Below, piece after piece: positions 42,270 to 51,664 of a DNA stretch of 64,000 nucleotides (position 1 is the stretch's first letter; each line of letters opens with the position of its first letter). The notes under the pieces are model-generated. The model had not been told where the DNA came from, did no database searches, and saw only the letters and a list, made by a program, of their open reading frames with translations. The stretch is from Enterococcus sp. ZJ1622 (GTDB lineage: Bacteria; Bacillota; Bacilli; Lactobacillales; Enterococcaceae), in assembly GCF_011038845.1 (NCBI RefSeq), contig NZ_JAAKDW010000007.1, forward strand, positions 115,805 through 179,804, read 5' to 3'. A program made the position numbers and the translations under genes.

Positions 42270-43787
42270 ATGAAGCGTTTATTAGGTGTATTAGGTGGTC
42301 TATTTCTTGCAGGTCTATTGACAGGCTGCGGGAATCATCAGAAATCAGCTGATCAGGAAGAACAATTATCCGTGATCGCGACTTTTTACCCCATGTATGA
42401 TTTTACAAAAGAAATAGTAGGAAAAGAAGGAACAGTCGAATTACTGATTCCAGCAGGGACAGACTCCCATGATTATGAGCCGTCAGCAAAGGAAATGGCT
42501 AAGATCCAAGAGGCAGATGTTTTTGTGTACAATGACGAAAACATGGAAACATGGGTACCTGCTATTGAGCAGACATTAAAAGAAGGCAACGTACAGACGA
42601 TCAAGGCAACAAAAGGCATGCTCCTGCTTCCAGGAAGCGAAGACGGACATGACCACGATCACGAAGAAGAGGGACATTCTCATGAATTGGACCCCCATGT
42701 CTGGCTAGCGCCAAATTTAGCGATGAAACAAGTGGAAAATATCCGTGACCAGCTGATCGCTGCCTACCCGCAGAAGAAAGAAGCATGGACCAAAAATGCG
42801 TCAGCCTATCTGGAAAAGCTTCAAGGACTCCATCAGAAATACCAAGATACATTCAGTAAAGCAAAACAGACTTCATTTGTCACACAGCATGCAGCCTTCA
42901 ATTATTTAGCGCTGGAATATGGCTTGAACCAAGTCTCGATTGCAGGTCTTTCCTCCAGTGAAGAACCATCAGCAGCTAGAATCGCCGAGCTCAAAACATT
43001 CGTGAGAGAACATGGGATTCAATACATCTATTTTGAAGAAAATGCGAAAGACAGTATCGCCAAAACCCTAGCTGATGAAGCCAACGTTTCTATGGCAGTC
43101 CTGAACCCGTTAGAAGGACTTACTAAAGAACAGATGGCAAATGGAGAAAACTATCTTTCGATCATGGAAGCCAATCTGGAATCGCTGAAAAAAACAACAG
43201 AAATCGAGAATCCGCTAGAAGATACTTTGACACCGGAAAAAGAAAAAAATGTGTATAATGGCTATTTTGAAGACGAAGATATCCATGATCGTCCGCTTTC
43301 TGACTGGAAAGGCAGCTGGCAGTCTGTCGATCCTTATTTAGAAGACGGTACGCTTGACCCAGTCTTTGAATACAAAGCAAAAGCAAATCGCGACAAAACA
43401 GCAGCAGAGTATAAAAAATACTATGAGACCGGTTATCGAACCGATGTAGCTCACATTGAGATCACCGATAACTCTATGAGATTTATCTATAAAGACGGAA
43501 CAGAAAAAGAATCAGCATACCGTTACGCAGGAAGACAAACTTTGACGTATGCAGCCGGTAATCGCGGCGTCCGTTACTTGTTCGAAGCAGAAGATGCAAA
43601 TAACGGTGCATTCAAATATGTACAATTCAGCGATCATTCCATCGCTCCGACAAAATCAGATCACTTTCATATCTATTTAGGCAATGAAAGCCAAGAAGCT
43701 TTATTGAAAGAAGTGGAAAACTGGCCGACTTTTTATCCTGAAACAATGACCGGCGAAGAAATCGCTCAAGAAATGCTTTTGCATTGA
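42270..43787 (+). CDS. adcA: Zinc-binding lipoprotein AdcA with C-terminal ZinT domain
   Basis: 505 residues. Lipobox LTGC with lipidated Cys20. Residues ~30-310 are the cluster A-I (ZnuA/TroA-type) binding domain, with a His-rich flexible loop (DGHDHDHEEEGHSHELDPH, ~127-145) and metal ligands in HDYEP, DPHVWL, TQHAAFNYLA and late Glu/Asp. Residues ~325-505 are a ZinT domain (VYNGYFEDEDIHDRPLSDWKGSWQSV ... DHFHIYLG). It captures zinc outside the membrane for an AdcBC permease, which is not encoded here. Zinc-type operators upstream predict induction under zinc starvation. A repeat with terminator follows. Confidence 0.95.
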   Translation: MKRLLGVLGGLFLAGLLTGCGNHQKSADQEEQLSVIATFYPMYDFTKEIVGKEGTVELLIPAGTDSHDYEPSAKEMAKIQEADVFVYNDENMETWVPAIEQTLKEGNVQTIKATKGMLLLPGSEDGHDHDHEEEGHSHELDPHVWLAPNLAMKQVENIRDQLIAAYPQKKEAWTKNASAYLEKLQGLHQKYQDTFSKAKQTSFVTQHAAFNYLALEYGLNQVSIAGLSSSEEPSAARIAELKTFVREHGIQYIYFEENAKDSIAKTLADEANVSMAVLNPLEGLTKEQMANGENYLSIMEANLESLKKTTEIENPLEDTLTPEKEKNVYNGYFEDEDIHDRPLSDWKGSWQSVDPYLEDGTLDPVFEYKAKANRDKTAAEYKKYYETGYRTDVAHIEITDNSMRFIYKDGTEKESAYRYAGRQTLTYAAGNRGVRYLFEAEDANNGAFKYVQFSDHSIAPTKSDHFHIYLGNESQEALLKEVENWPTFYPETMTGEEIAQEMLLH

Positions 43788-43807
43788 GCAAAAATAACTA
43801 AGACAAA

Positions 43808-43925
43808 GAGGTTGTGACAGAAGTGGGCAGCTTCAAGAAATAAGAAGGAATTTACGAAAATTGCTTCTCAAATTTTTGTGAAATTTCGGCTTATTTTCGA
43901 AGAAGCTACTTCTGGAACACCGTTT
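43808..43925 (-). repeat. Hairpin repeat, full unit, reverse orientation
   Basis: Almost identical to 5170-5288 (GAGGTTGTGACAGAAG ... GGAACACCGTTT). Such near-identity 38 kb apart points to recent copying or homogenisation. Confidence 0.85.
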
Positions 43926-43931
43926 ATTCGG

Positions 43932-43971
43932 AAAGAGGAGCTGTGACAAGACTTTTGTCACAGCTTCTTTT
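43932..43971. terminator. Repeat-associated terminator after adcA
   Basis: AAAGAGGAGCTGTGACAA / TTGTCACAGCTTCTTT with a TTTTG tail; likely ends adcA transcription. Confidence 0.8.
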
Positions 43972-44082
43972 GTTTGAAGAATCCCGTGGAAGATTGCGAG
44001 TTTTCGCGTTGTGTTCAAATAGCTATCTTTTTTTTTGGAAAAATCAAAAAAAAGATAACAACTTTCCCAGTGGAATTGTGGC

Positions 44083-44088
44083 TATAAT
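44083..44088 (+). promoter_or_regulatory. Candidate -10 (TATAAT) of the WxL operon promoter
   Basis: TATAAT lies 52 bases before the first gene of the WxL locus. No good -35 is visible at 16-18 bp, which would fit an activator-dependent promoter. Bases 43972-44082 hold nothing else recognisable. Confidence 0.4.
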
Positions 44089-44139
44089 ACAAATTACTAG
44101 TAGTATTTAATTATTTTGTGGTTTGAAGGAGGATAGTTT

Positions 44140-44433
44140 ATGAAAAAGGTGATGATAGCGCTACTGTTTGTTGCATTATTTACTTGGACGGATCAGTCGT
44201 TCGCTGAGGAAAACAAGTATGTGTCAAATGGGGAAACTGCATTTTTCGGCAAGTATGAGTATCCGGATGACACTTCAGAAAATACTATTAGTGAAAAAAA
44301 CAACACAACCATCAAACAGTATCCGAAAACGGCAGAAAGAGAATCAAAAAGTAGTCTGTTTCTTGGAGCTACACTTCTCCTGATCGTTTATTACGGATAC
44401 ACCAGTAAAAACAGAAAGAAGGAATTCAAATGA
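44140..44433 (+). CDS. Small cell-wall-anchor-like protein of the WxL locus with non-canonical sorting motif
   Basis: 97 residues. Signal peptide (MIALLFVALFTWTDQSFAEE, cleavage near residue 22), a short acidic middle with the YVSNGETAFFG pattern shared with WxL proteins, then QYPKTAE, a hydrophobic segment (SLFLGATLLLIVYYGY) and a basic tail (SKNRKKEFK). This is the layout of a sortase substrate, but YPKTA replaces LPxTG. WxL loci normally begin with such a small LPxTG protein. AAGGAGG precedes the ATG; the stop overlaps the next start by 4 bases. Confidence 0.8.
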   Translation: MKKVMIALLFVALFTWTDQSFAEENKYVSNGETAFFGKYEYPDDTSENTISEKNNTTIKQYPKTAERESKSSLFLGATLLLIVYYGYTSKNRKKEFK

Positions 44434-45155
44434 AGAAAAATCAGTTATTGTTCACTACATTGCTTTTAAGTAGCCTAGTGACAGGCGGTTCAGTTGCCTA
44501 TGCCGCTGACAGTACTTATACCACAAATGGCCATGTCGCCTTTGAAGCAGATAATTCACCTACACCTCCTGTTGATCCAACTGATCCAACCACGCCAGTT
44601 GATCCGGACCCTACACCAAATCCAGGAACTTCTGGCCCATTATCTCTAGACTTTGCTTCCAGTTTTGATTTTGGTACGCAAAAAATCACGACGACAGACA
44701 AAACGTATTATGCAAAGTTGCAGTCCTTCACCAATTCAGATGATGATGTCAATTATGTACAGGTAACAGACAAAAGAGGAACGATGCAAGGCTGGAAATT
44801 AAGTGTGATGCAAGATGACAGTTTCAAAACAGCAGAAGATGAAGTTTTAGAAGGCGCTCAAATCACATTGACCAAAGGGGAAGTCGCTTCGGAAACAGAT
44901 GCAGCTTATGCACCAACAGCAAAAGCTAATGTCACACTTATTCCTGGTCAGGATTCTGGAACAGTTGTCAATGCAGAAGCAGGAAAAGGGATGGGAACAT
45001 GGATCTATCGCTTTGGGAACGATGCTGCGTCTGGGGCAGATGCAGTCAAGCTTGTCGTACCAGGAAAAACAGTTAAATTAGCAAAAGCGTATACAACTAC
45101 CATCACATGGACACTCTCAGATACTCCTGATAACACAACTCCTCCAAATCCATAA
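44430..45155 (+). CDS. WxL-domain surface protein
   Basis: 241 residues. Signal peptide (cleavage after AYAAD), YTTNGHVAFEAD N-terminal signature, a Pro/Asp-rich linker (PPVDPTDPTTPVDPDPTPNP), then a WxL domain from ~residue 70 with the two WxL motifs GWKL and WTL (ITWTLSDTPDN). WxL domains bind peptidoglycan without covalent linkage. In E. faecium such proteins contribute to adhesion, bile-salt stress and virulence. Second gene of the operon; ATGA overlap upstream. Confidence 0.93.
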   Translation: MKKNQLLFTTLLLSSLVTGGSVAYAADSTYTTNGHVAFEADNSPTPPVDPTDPTTPVDPDPTPNPGTSGPLSLDFASSFDFGTQKITTTDKTYYAKLQSFTNSDDDVNYVQVTDKRGTMQGWKLSVMQDDSFKTAEDEVLEGAQITLTKGEVASETDAAYAPTAKANVTLIPGQDSGTVVNAEAGKGMGTWIYRFGNDAASGADAVKLVVPGKTVKLAKAYTTTITWTLSDTPDNTTPPNP

Positions 45156-45175
45156 AGGGAACAAGGGGCGATCTT

Positions 45176-45958
45176 ATGAAAAAAAGTTTCAGCTTTTTCA
45201 GTACGGCATCTCTTTTCTTTTTGTTCATATTACCGGCAAATGTAACTGCTGCTGTCCAAAACTATGATAGCCATGCGTCTATTGAATTCAGGTCGGGGAG
45301 TGAGTTTCCCGGAATTGTTGATCCGGAAAAACCAGACCCGAACCATCCTGTTTATCCAGAAGATCCAACCAATCCCAACGGACCGGAACAGGGGACAAAG
45401 GGGCCGCTGTCCATTGATTTTGCTTCCAGTTTTGATTTTGGGAACCACGAGATATCAAACAAGGATCAGTCTTATTTTGCTCGACCTCAGACATATAAAG
45501 GCAAAGATGGAAACGTTACACCTAACTATGTCCAAATAACGGATGACCGAGGGACTGGTGGTGGCTGGGTGCTGAAAATAAAGCAAAAAGGTCAGTTCAC
45601 AGCTACTGAAAAGGTAGAATACGAAACGCTCGATGGTGCGGAAATCCTACTGACCCATCCAAAATTAGAAAGTAATTCGATAGAACAAAGAAAACCAGTA
45701 CCAGTAGATAACATCAGACTAGACCCGAATGGCGCAGAATCGATCATTGTTGCGGCACAAAACGGGACAGGGATGGGCACATGGGCCGATCATTGGGGAG
45801 AAATACGCGAGACAACGGAAACAGACAGCCATCGGAGAACCCAGGTGGTAAGCATAAATGATGGCGTTATCTTGGAGATACCTGGAACAACGCCGAAATC
45901 AGCTGTCACGTACCGGACCGAGCTTGTTTGGACAATCGCTGACATTCCAGAAACTTAA
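45176..45958 (+). CDS. WxL-domain surface protein
   Basis: 260 residues. Signal peptide (ending VTAAVQ), a short PDPNHPVYPEDPTNPNGPEQ linker, the shared block GPLSIDFASSFDFG, first motif GWVL and final motif LVWTIADIPET, where Ile takes the place of Leu. The linker and domain are clearly paralogous to the proteins at 44430 and 50794. Spacing of 20 bases to the previous gene and a GGGGCG ribosome binding site keep it in the same operon. Confidence 0.92.
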   Translation: MKKSFSFFSTASLFFLFILPANVTAAVQNYDSHASIEFRSGSEFPGIVDPEKPDPNHPVYPEDPTNPNGPEQGTKGPLSIDFASSFDFGNHEISNKDQSYFARPQTYKGKDGNVTPNYVQITDDRGTGGGWVLKIKQKGQFTATEKVEYETLDGAEILLTHPKLESNSIEQRKPVPVDNIRLDPNGAESIIVAAQNGTGMGTWADHWGEIRETTETDSHRRTQVVSINDGVILEIPGTTPKSAVTYRTELVWTIADIPET

Positions 45959-45978
45959 AGGGGGGAACCAATTATAAG

Positions 45979-48900
45979 ATGAAAAAAATAATTTCTTTAT
46001 CCATCATGGTCACGCTGTTGATGAATACGATCTTATGTACTTCACCCGTTTTTGCAGTAGAAGCGCCAAGTCCTGATACCAAGACGGAATCCTCTGTCGA
46101 AACACAGCAGTCAGCTAGCAGTCAGTCAGAAGTACGGTCAAAGGATACAGTGAACAAGGAAACAGCAGAATCAGCTTCAGTCGATAGGCAGACGGGCACA
46201 AGCGATGAAACCATTGCAGAAACAAAGCCATCTGAAAAAAACATGATCGATCTGATTTTCACAGTATCAGGCAGTCACTTTGAAAATGGTGAGGATAGAC
46301 AGACAATACAGCTAACAGCTGGAGCCAGTCTTTCAGAATCCCAGCTTCCTGAAGTCGACTTAGGTGAAACAGAACGCTTTGAAGGCTGGCTGATTGACGG
46401 AAAGCTTTATACAGAAAAAGAATTGCGCACAATTTTGTTTACACAAACGACAGAAATAAAAGCGCAGCTTTCTGAAAAGAAGGACCAGAATCGACTATCT
46501 GCTCCTGTGACTCATTCGATTTCCGGTCTGCTTCAAGCAGGAGATGAAAAAAAGCTAGCTCTTTTTCCAGCTCCTGATGGGGGAACGGAATATAAAACAT
46601 ATGATCCGAATGAAGCGGGGATGAAAAATGCTTTATTTGATATCTATCAGAACAAGCAGGATTATACCATTTATATCGGCGGAGATTTTAGTCTAGGAAC
46701 CTCAGTGACAGACAATACAGTGATTCCTGCACCATCTGCCAGTTCCATGAATTTCGCGACACTGAATGATCCAAACATCACTTTGACTATGGTAAGCAGT
46801 GTCTCTGATCCGGCTGACACAACAACTGCTTCTCCAGCAGATGCAAGAAATCTGAATTTCGGCAGTGACGTGTTTTTCGGAACGAATACAGTATTTCGAA
46901 ATATCAGCTATGATGCTGCCTCGATTTATGCAAATGGGTATGATCTCACACTTGATCACGGTTCTTATGGCGGTAGCGGGATCAATTTGTTTATGGGGAC
47001 AAAAAACGCTGACTTGAACGCATCACCTAGTTTAACAGTCAACTCAACAGGTAATGGCACATGGAATATTTATGGCGGAAACAATGAAGGCGGGACATTG
47101 AATGGTGACATAACGCTCATGATCAATGATGCCAGCGGAACAGTAACGAATCTCTATGGTGGCGGAATCGATGGAAATGTCAATGGGAATATCCAAACGA
47201 CCGTTGATGTCCAGAATCCTGCTACGCAATTGAAACTGAATAACTACTATGGAGGCAGTTTCTCTGGGAATGTATCAGGGACCATTACGAATAACATCAA
47301 AGGGAATGGGAGCTGGACTTCAAATGCTGATTTATTCGTCGGTGGCAGTGAAACTGGAAACGTAGGGACAAGCCGAGACCAGACGGCGATCACAACGGAC
47401 ATAGATACAAGTTCATTCAGCGGAGGAAGTGCTGATTTTGTCGGTGCAAACCGCTTGAGAGGAACGATCACAGGATCTATCCACAATACGATAAAAGCCG
47501 GCACCAACAACAAAGGTTCATTTGAGTCGGTTTCTGGCGGTACGGGTACGAATGGCGATCGCTTGAGCCAAAGTAAGCTTGGTGCTTCTGATAAAACAGC
47601 TTATGACCAAATGACACCCGATCAAAGAGCGAGTCTCGCAGAGCAGAATGCGACATTCAAAGTCTATGGCGATATAACGACAAATCTGCTAGGTGGTATG
47701 ATGAGCGGTGGTGTCGGAGAGGATGATTATACGCGAGGAGCCGGATTCAGTGGTTACATCGATGGAAATACGACGATTACGGTAGGAACTGAGAATCCAA
47801 ATGGCGGCGCTGGAGGGGAAGGACTTGTTTATTCTCGGACAGCTGTCAACCGCCATATCTGGGATGGTGACTTGAGCTACATTTCTTCGACAAACACAGG
47901 CGCATCTTCTACTTTACGTACGTACCTAGACAGTTATGATATTGTCGGTGGCGGGGGAGACCCAGGCGAGCCTTGGAGTATTTATATCAAAGGCAAGACA
48001 AAAAATATCGAAAATAATGTTTTGGCGCGATGGACTTATGGGGGCGGTTTTTCTGGTGTCATCGAAGGCGGTTCATCCATCGAATTGAATGACGGATTAG
48101 TGGATACCTTAGAAGGCGGCGGCTATAACGGACAGCGCATTTATGGAGATACAAGTGCAGCCATGAAAAACGGCGAAGTAGATTTCTTCTTTTCCGGTGG
48201 GGGATGGAATGATGAAAAAATCGTCGGTAATGCTTCTGCACAAGTCACTGGAGGAGTCATCAATTGTCCTATTGGCGGTTCATATGGCGCTTCTTCCGCT
48301 CATACAGTGGAAGGAAATGCAGCTGTATTAGTCAAAGGCGGGGATTTTTCAGGATTTCCTAGCCATGCAGGAGGTATCCGAGGCTTTTCAGCAGGAATCA
48401 CCAATTTAGGAACATTGACTGGCGATGCAGAATTGACGATCGACTTGAGGGAAGGAAATCCGTTCAAACTGCCAAAAGGAATCTCGATCACAGGCGGAAG
48501 ACCAGATGGAAGAAATACTTCTCTGGGATCAAATGAAGACAACAAGATCACGTTGAATATCTATACTGGTTCCGGTGCGGATGTTTTGAATGGTGCAACG
48601 ATTTACGGCGACGGGGGAACTTTGCAGGATAAAACGAAGTCCGGCAGTATCGTCATGAATATCGACGCACCAGATTCTTCTATCGGGTCATTAGCAGCGA
48701 CACAATACTCGAATATCTCCAGCGGGCATATTCTACGGAATGTCACTACGAACATTCAGCGTGTGAAAAGCTTGAACATGATCTCTGGCGGAAAAAAAGA
48801 AGATACATTCACAGATAACATCGTCAATGCAAGCACGAACGGATCGATCATCAATATTGGGACAAAAGTCACCAGCGATGAATATGAAACAGAACAGCCC

Positions 48901-50757
48901 ATTGAGATTCTAGAAGACGGGATCAGGAATTTTACGAAACTAAACATCGATCATCAAACCAGACTGCTGGCTGCAGGAGGCTCTATTGTAAATGGAAATG
49001 GCGCTACAGCCGCAAATCACGGTACTACCTACAGTACATTTGGCGACGTGACGATCACAGACGGTGCAGAGCTTGGGGTCACGTCAGAAAACAGTATTCT
49101 TTCATTAGGGAAACTTTCCTTATCAGGAGAAGCTTATCTTACATCGATCCCGGGAAAAGGAATGGTCAATGTCTCAGATGTGGTTATGGCAGATGACGAT
49201 ACCCGGCTGAACTGGAAAAAACCGACAACCAGTGACGAAACAAAAATGGTCGACAGCAACGGTACTTGGTTCGGCAGCAATAAAGCGTTCCAAGTCTTGA
49301 CCATTGATCCGGACGGAAAAAATGCCGTAAATCTGACACCTATGAATTTCAAAGGCGAAGAGACTGCTACTGGAAAAACGTACATCGGAGATAACGAACA
49401 AAGCACCTCTTCTTCTGGTTACGGCATCATGCTTGAAGGATCGGTCATTGATTATCAAGTCATAGGAACTGGATTGGCAGAGGACACAGGGACGGGCTAT
49501 ATCTCGCATCATGTGTCGGAAGTCATCAATGGCAACACACCATTACCTGTAAAAGTATGGGGGACAGAGATCGCAGGTACGAAAGTCTCTAAAGGACGAT
49601 TAGTCATTCCAAAAGGTGCTGCAGTTTCACCTCAGCTTGATTTTGCACCCGATCAGCCAAGTGCTTCTTGGTTTTATCAAGGGACGATCCATTCAAGCGA
49701 GAGAAATAGTCAGGACACGACTCTTTCAGAACAAAAGGATGGGAAGATTGTCACATGGAAAGTACCGGATCTAACTTACAGCTATCAAGTGAAGGTGAAT
49801 TTCACCAATGTGGTCAAATGGGAGGTCCATGATGCGATCATCACAGAATCTGAAGCAAAAGGTTTGATGGATAAAGAAGATGTTTCTGCTTATAATGGTT
49901 TGACCGGTGTCCCTTCTGTCACAAATGATGCAGATTTGACCGCCATCAAGGAGCCGATTCGCGCGCCAGGATATAAAGTACATCAGATTTCTTATCAAGC
50001 AGGGACCAGTCAGCAATCAAAGAAAACTGTTCATCTGATCGTTGTTGCTGATTCATCTGTATTTCCTTCAAAAGATAGGCCGTTCGCTTTACTCGCATCG
50101 GATGCTACGCTCACACTTACAGAAGCAAATCAGTTACTCAACGAAGAAGAGCTGGACAACAACTATACACAAGCAGTGGTGATTCAGGCAGATGGGACGG
50201 CAAAACTGCCGTTAATGGAACCAGCTGTATTTTCAGAAATCAAAAATGTCACAGCAGATCAGCTGCCTAAACAGTTTCCTGTGGTTTACAGCTTTGCCGA
50301 TACAACTGGGAATGCTGCGAAGACAGTCGTTGTCCAAGTAGCTAACGGCACATTGACTTTGAAAGAAGTACCAGACGATATCGATTTTGGAAAACAGAAA
50401 ATAGCAGCAAAGACCCAAACGATCTGGGGAAAACCTACAGGGAATTTAATAGTGAATGACTCCCGGGGTGCTGCTAAAACAGAGTGGCATTTAGCGGTAA
50501 AACAAGTCGCACCATTAACGAACCACGCGATTTCCCTTGCGGACGATTTGTATTATACAGATCATCAACAGTCCATCCAGATCGGCACAAATTTTGTCAA
50601 AGTCTTGGATCATACTAATGTGCAAGATGGAGATTATAGTGTTTCGGATAATTGGAATGACTCAAGTGATGGAATAAAACTGCAAGTGCCGGTAGAAAAA
50701 CAAGCAGCAGGAGAATTCAATGGGACGATCGAATGGCAGCTGCAAAATACCCCTTAA
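45979..50757 (+). CDS. Giant WxL surface protein with probable beta-helix body
   Basis: 1592 residues. Signal peptide (~1-28), a Ser/Thr/Glu-rich segment (~30-90), a small InlB-type beta repeat (~92-165: IDLIFTVSGSHFENGEDRQTI ... RFEGWLIDGKLYTEKEL), then ~850 residues of Gly/Asn/Thr-rich repetitive sequence (WNIYGGNNEGGTLNGDITL, NLYGGGIDGNVNGNIQTTV, NNYYGGSFSGNVSGTIT) that looks like a right-handed beta-helix. Next come domains with KVNFTNVVKWEVHDAII, and a C-terminal WxL domain (~1460-1592) with WHL and EWQL motifs. It probably binds host or matrix surfaces at the cell wall. The largest gene of the window. Confidence 0.92.
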   Translation: MKKIISLSIMVTLLMNTILCTSPVFAVEAPSPDTKTESSVETQQSASSQSEVRSKDTVNKETAESASVDRQTGTSDETIAETKPSEKNMIDLIFTVSGSHFENGEDRQTIQLTAGASLSESQLPEVDLGETERFEGWLIDGKLYTEKELRTILFTQTTEIKAQLSEKKDQNRLSAPVTHSISGLLQAGDEKKLALFPAPDGGTEYKTYDPNEAGMKNALFDIYQNKQDYTIYIGGDFSLGTSVTDNTVIPAPSASSMNFATLNDPNITLTMVSSVSDPADTTTASPADARNLNFGSDVFFGTNTVFRNISYDAASIYANGYDLTLDHGSYGGSGINLFMGTKNADLNASPSLTVNSTGNGTWNIYGGNNEGGTLNGDITLMINDASGTVTNLYGGGIDGNVNGNIQTTVDVQNPATQLKLNNYYGGSFSGNVSGTITNNIKGNGSWTSNADLFVGGSETGNVGTSRDQTAITTDIDTSSFSGGSADFVGANRLRGTITGSIHNTIKAGTNNKGSFESVSGGTGTNGDRLSQSKLGASDKTAYDQMTPDQRASLAEQNATFKVYGDITTNLLGGMMSGGVGEDDYTRGAGFSGYIDGNTTITVGTENPNGGAGGEGLVYSRTAVNRHIWDGDLSYISSTNTGASSTLRTYLDSYDIVGGGGDPGEPWSIYIKGKTKNIENNVLARWTYGGGFSGVIEGGSSIELNDGLVDTLEGGGYNGQRIYGDTSAAMKNGEVDFFFSGGGWNDEKIVGNASAQVTGGVINCPIGGSYGASSAHTVEGNAAVLVKGGDFSGFPSHAGGIRGFSAGITNLGTLTGDAELTIDLREGNPFKLPKGISITGGRPDGRNTSLGSNEDNKITLNIYTGSGADVLNGATIYGDGGTLQDKTKSGSIVMNIDAPDSSIGSLAATQYSNISSGHILRNVTTNIQRVKSLNMISGGKKEDTFTDNIVNASTNGSIINIGTKVTSDEYETEQPIEILEDGIRNFTKLNIDHQTRLLAAGGSIVNGNGATAANHGTTYSTFGDVTITDGAELGVTSENSILSLGKLSLSGEAYLTSIPGKGMVNVSDVVMADDDTRLNWKKPTTSDETKMVDSNGTWFGSNKAFQVLTIDPDGKNAVNLTPMNFKGEETATGKTYIGDNEQSTSSSGYGIMLEGSVIDYQVIGTGLAEDTGTGYISHHVSEVINGNTPLPVKVWGTEIAGTKVSKGRLVIPKGAAVSPQLDFAPDQPSASWFYQGTIHSSERNSQDTTLSEQKDGKIVTWKVPDLTYSYQVKVNFTNVVKWEVHDAIITESEAKGLMDKEDVSAYNGLTGVPSVTNDADLTAIKEPIRAPGYKVHQISYQAGTSQQSKKTVHLIVVADSSVFPSKDRPFALLASDATLTLTEANQLLNEEELDNNYTQAVVIQADGTAKLPLMEPAVFSEIKNVTADQLPKQFPVVYSFADTTGNAAKTVVVQVANGTLTLKEVPDDIDFGKQKIAAKTQTIWGKPTGNLIVNDSRGAAKTEWHLAVKQVAPLTNHAISLADDLYYTDHQQSIQIGTNFVKVLDHTNVQDGDYSVSDNWNDSSDGIKLQVPVEKQAAGEFNGTIEWQLQNTP

Positions 50758-50793
50758 GAGAAAAAGAGTCTATTTTTATGTATGGAGGAAACA

Positions 50794-51555
50794 ATGAAAA
50801 AAATACAATTATTATTTTGTTCAGCAATGTTAACAGGAGGCTTCTTCTTTTCAGTAGCCGCTTACGCCGCAGATGGCGGCAACTATGTATCTAACGGGCA
50901 GGTTGAATTTGAGACATCCGACGATCCGACAGACCCAGTAGATCCTGAAAACCCTGGAGAACCAGTAGAGCCAATCGATCCGACAGATCCGAATGGGCCG
51001 AATCCCGGAACACAAGGTCCCTTGTCCATCGATTTTGCTTCCAGTTTAGATTTTGGCAAACAAATGATCACCTCGAAGGATCAGATTTACAATGTCGCTC
51101 CACAAAAATATCTAAAGCAGATCTCTGTCGATCAAAATGGCGACCCAGTATATGATACGACACCTGCTGAAGGTCCTAATTATGTTCAAATAACCGATAA
51201 TCGTGGACTTGAAACCGGCTGGACGCTGCAATTGACACAAACTGCTCAGTTCAAAAATGGAACCAGCGAATTAACTGGTGCACAGATTCATTTAAAAGCA
51301 GGACAAATTGTTACAAATGCCCAATCACCCGCGCCTGCTTCAAGCACAGAAACCGATTTAGTACCGGGGACCGCATCTGTCATCATGTCAGCCAAACAAG
51401 GAGAAGGGGCAGGTACGTATTTAAATACCTGGGGACAAACAAAAGCAGATGCACCAGAAAGCATTCAGTTGTCAGTACCTGGCTCCACCACGAAATATAA
51501 AGGGATGTATACGACACATTTAAGCTGGATTTTATCGGATGTTCCGGGAAATTGA
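50794..51555 (+). CDS. WxL-domain surface protein
   Basis: 253 residues from the ATG at 50794, which has GGAGGAAACA upstream; an ATG at 50782 overlaps that site. Signal peptide (ending AYAAD), NYVSNGQVEFET signature, PTDPVDPENPGEPVEPIDP linker, GPLSIDFASSLDFGKQ block, motifs GWTL and LSWILSDVPGN. Third small WxL paralog of the locus. A repeat-derived hairpin follows before the next gene. Confidence 0.93.
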   Translation: MKKIQLLFCSAMLTGGFFFSVAAYAADGGNYVSNGQVEFETSDDPTDPVDPENPGEPVEPIDPTDPNGPNPGTQGPLSIDFASSLDFGKQMITSKDQIYNVAPQKYLKQISVDQNGDPVYDTTPAEGPNYVQITDNRGLETGWTLQLTQTAQFKNGTSELTGAQIHLKAGQIVTNAQSPAPASSTETDLVPGTASVIMSAKQGEGAGTYLNTWGQTKADAPESIQLSVPGSTTKYKGMYTTHLSWILSDVPGN

Positions 51556-51581
51556 TCCATCTCGTACAGAGCATGAATGCT

Positions 51582-51639
51582 ACACCATTTATTCGAAAAA
51601 AATGAGCTGCGACAAGACGTTTGTCACAGCTCCTCTTTT
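51582..51639 (+). terminator. Repeat remnant with hairpin inside the WxL operon
   Basis: ACACCATTTATTCG (remnant of the repeat end) and GAGCTGCGACAA / TTGTCACAGCTC followed by CTCTTTTC, a mediocre T-run. It lies between a WxL gene and the DUF916 gene, so it may cut expression of the distal genes. Confidence 0.65.
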
Positions 51640-51664
51640 CTGATTTATAAAGGAGACAAAAAGA

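Noticed and set aside
46600..48700. Giant WxL protein as a pectate lyase or other beta-helix enzyme
   Set aside because: The repeats suggest a beta-helix, but no catalytic motif of a lyase family was found.
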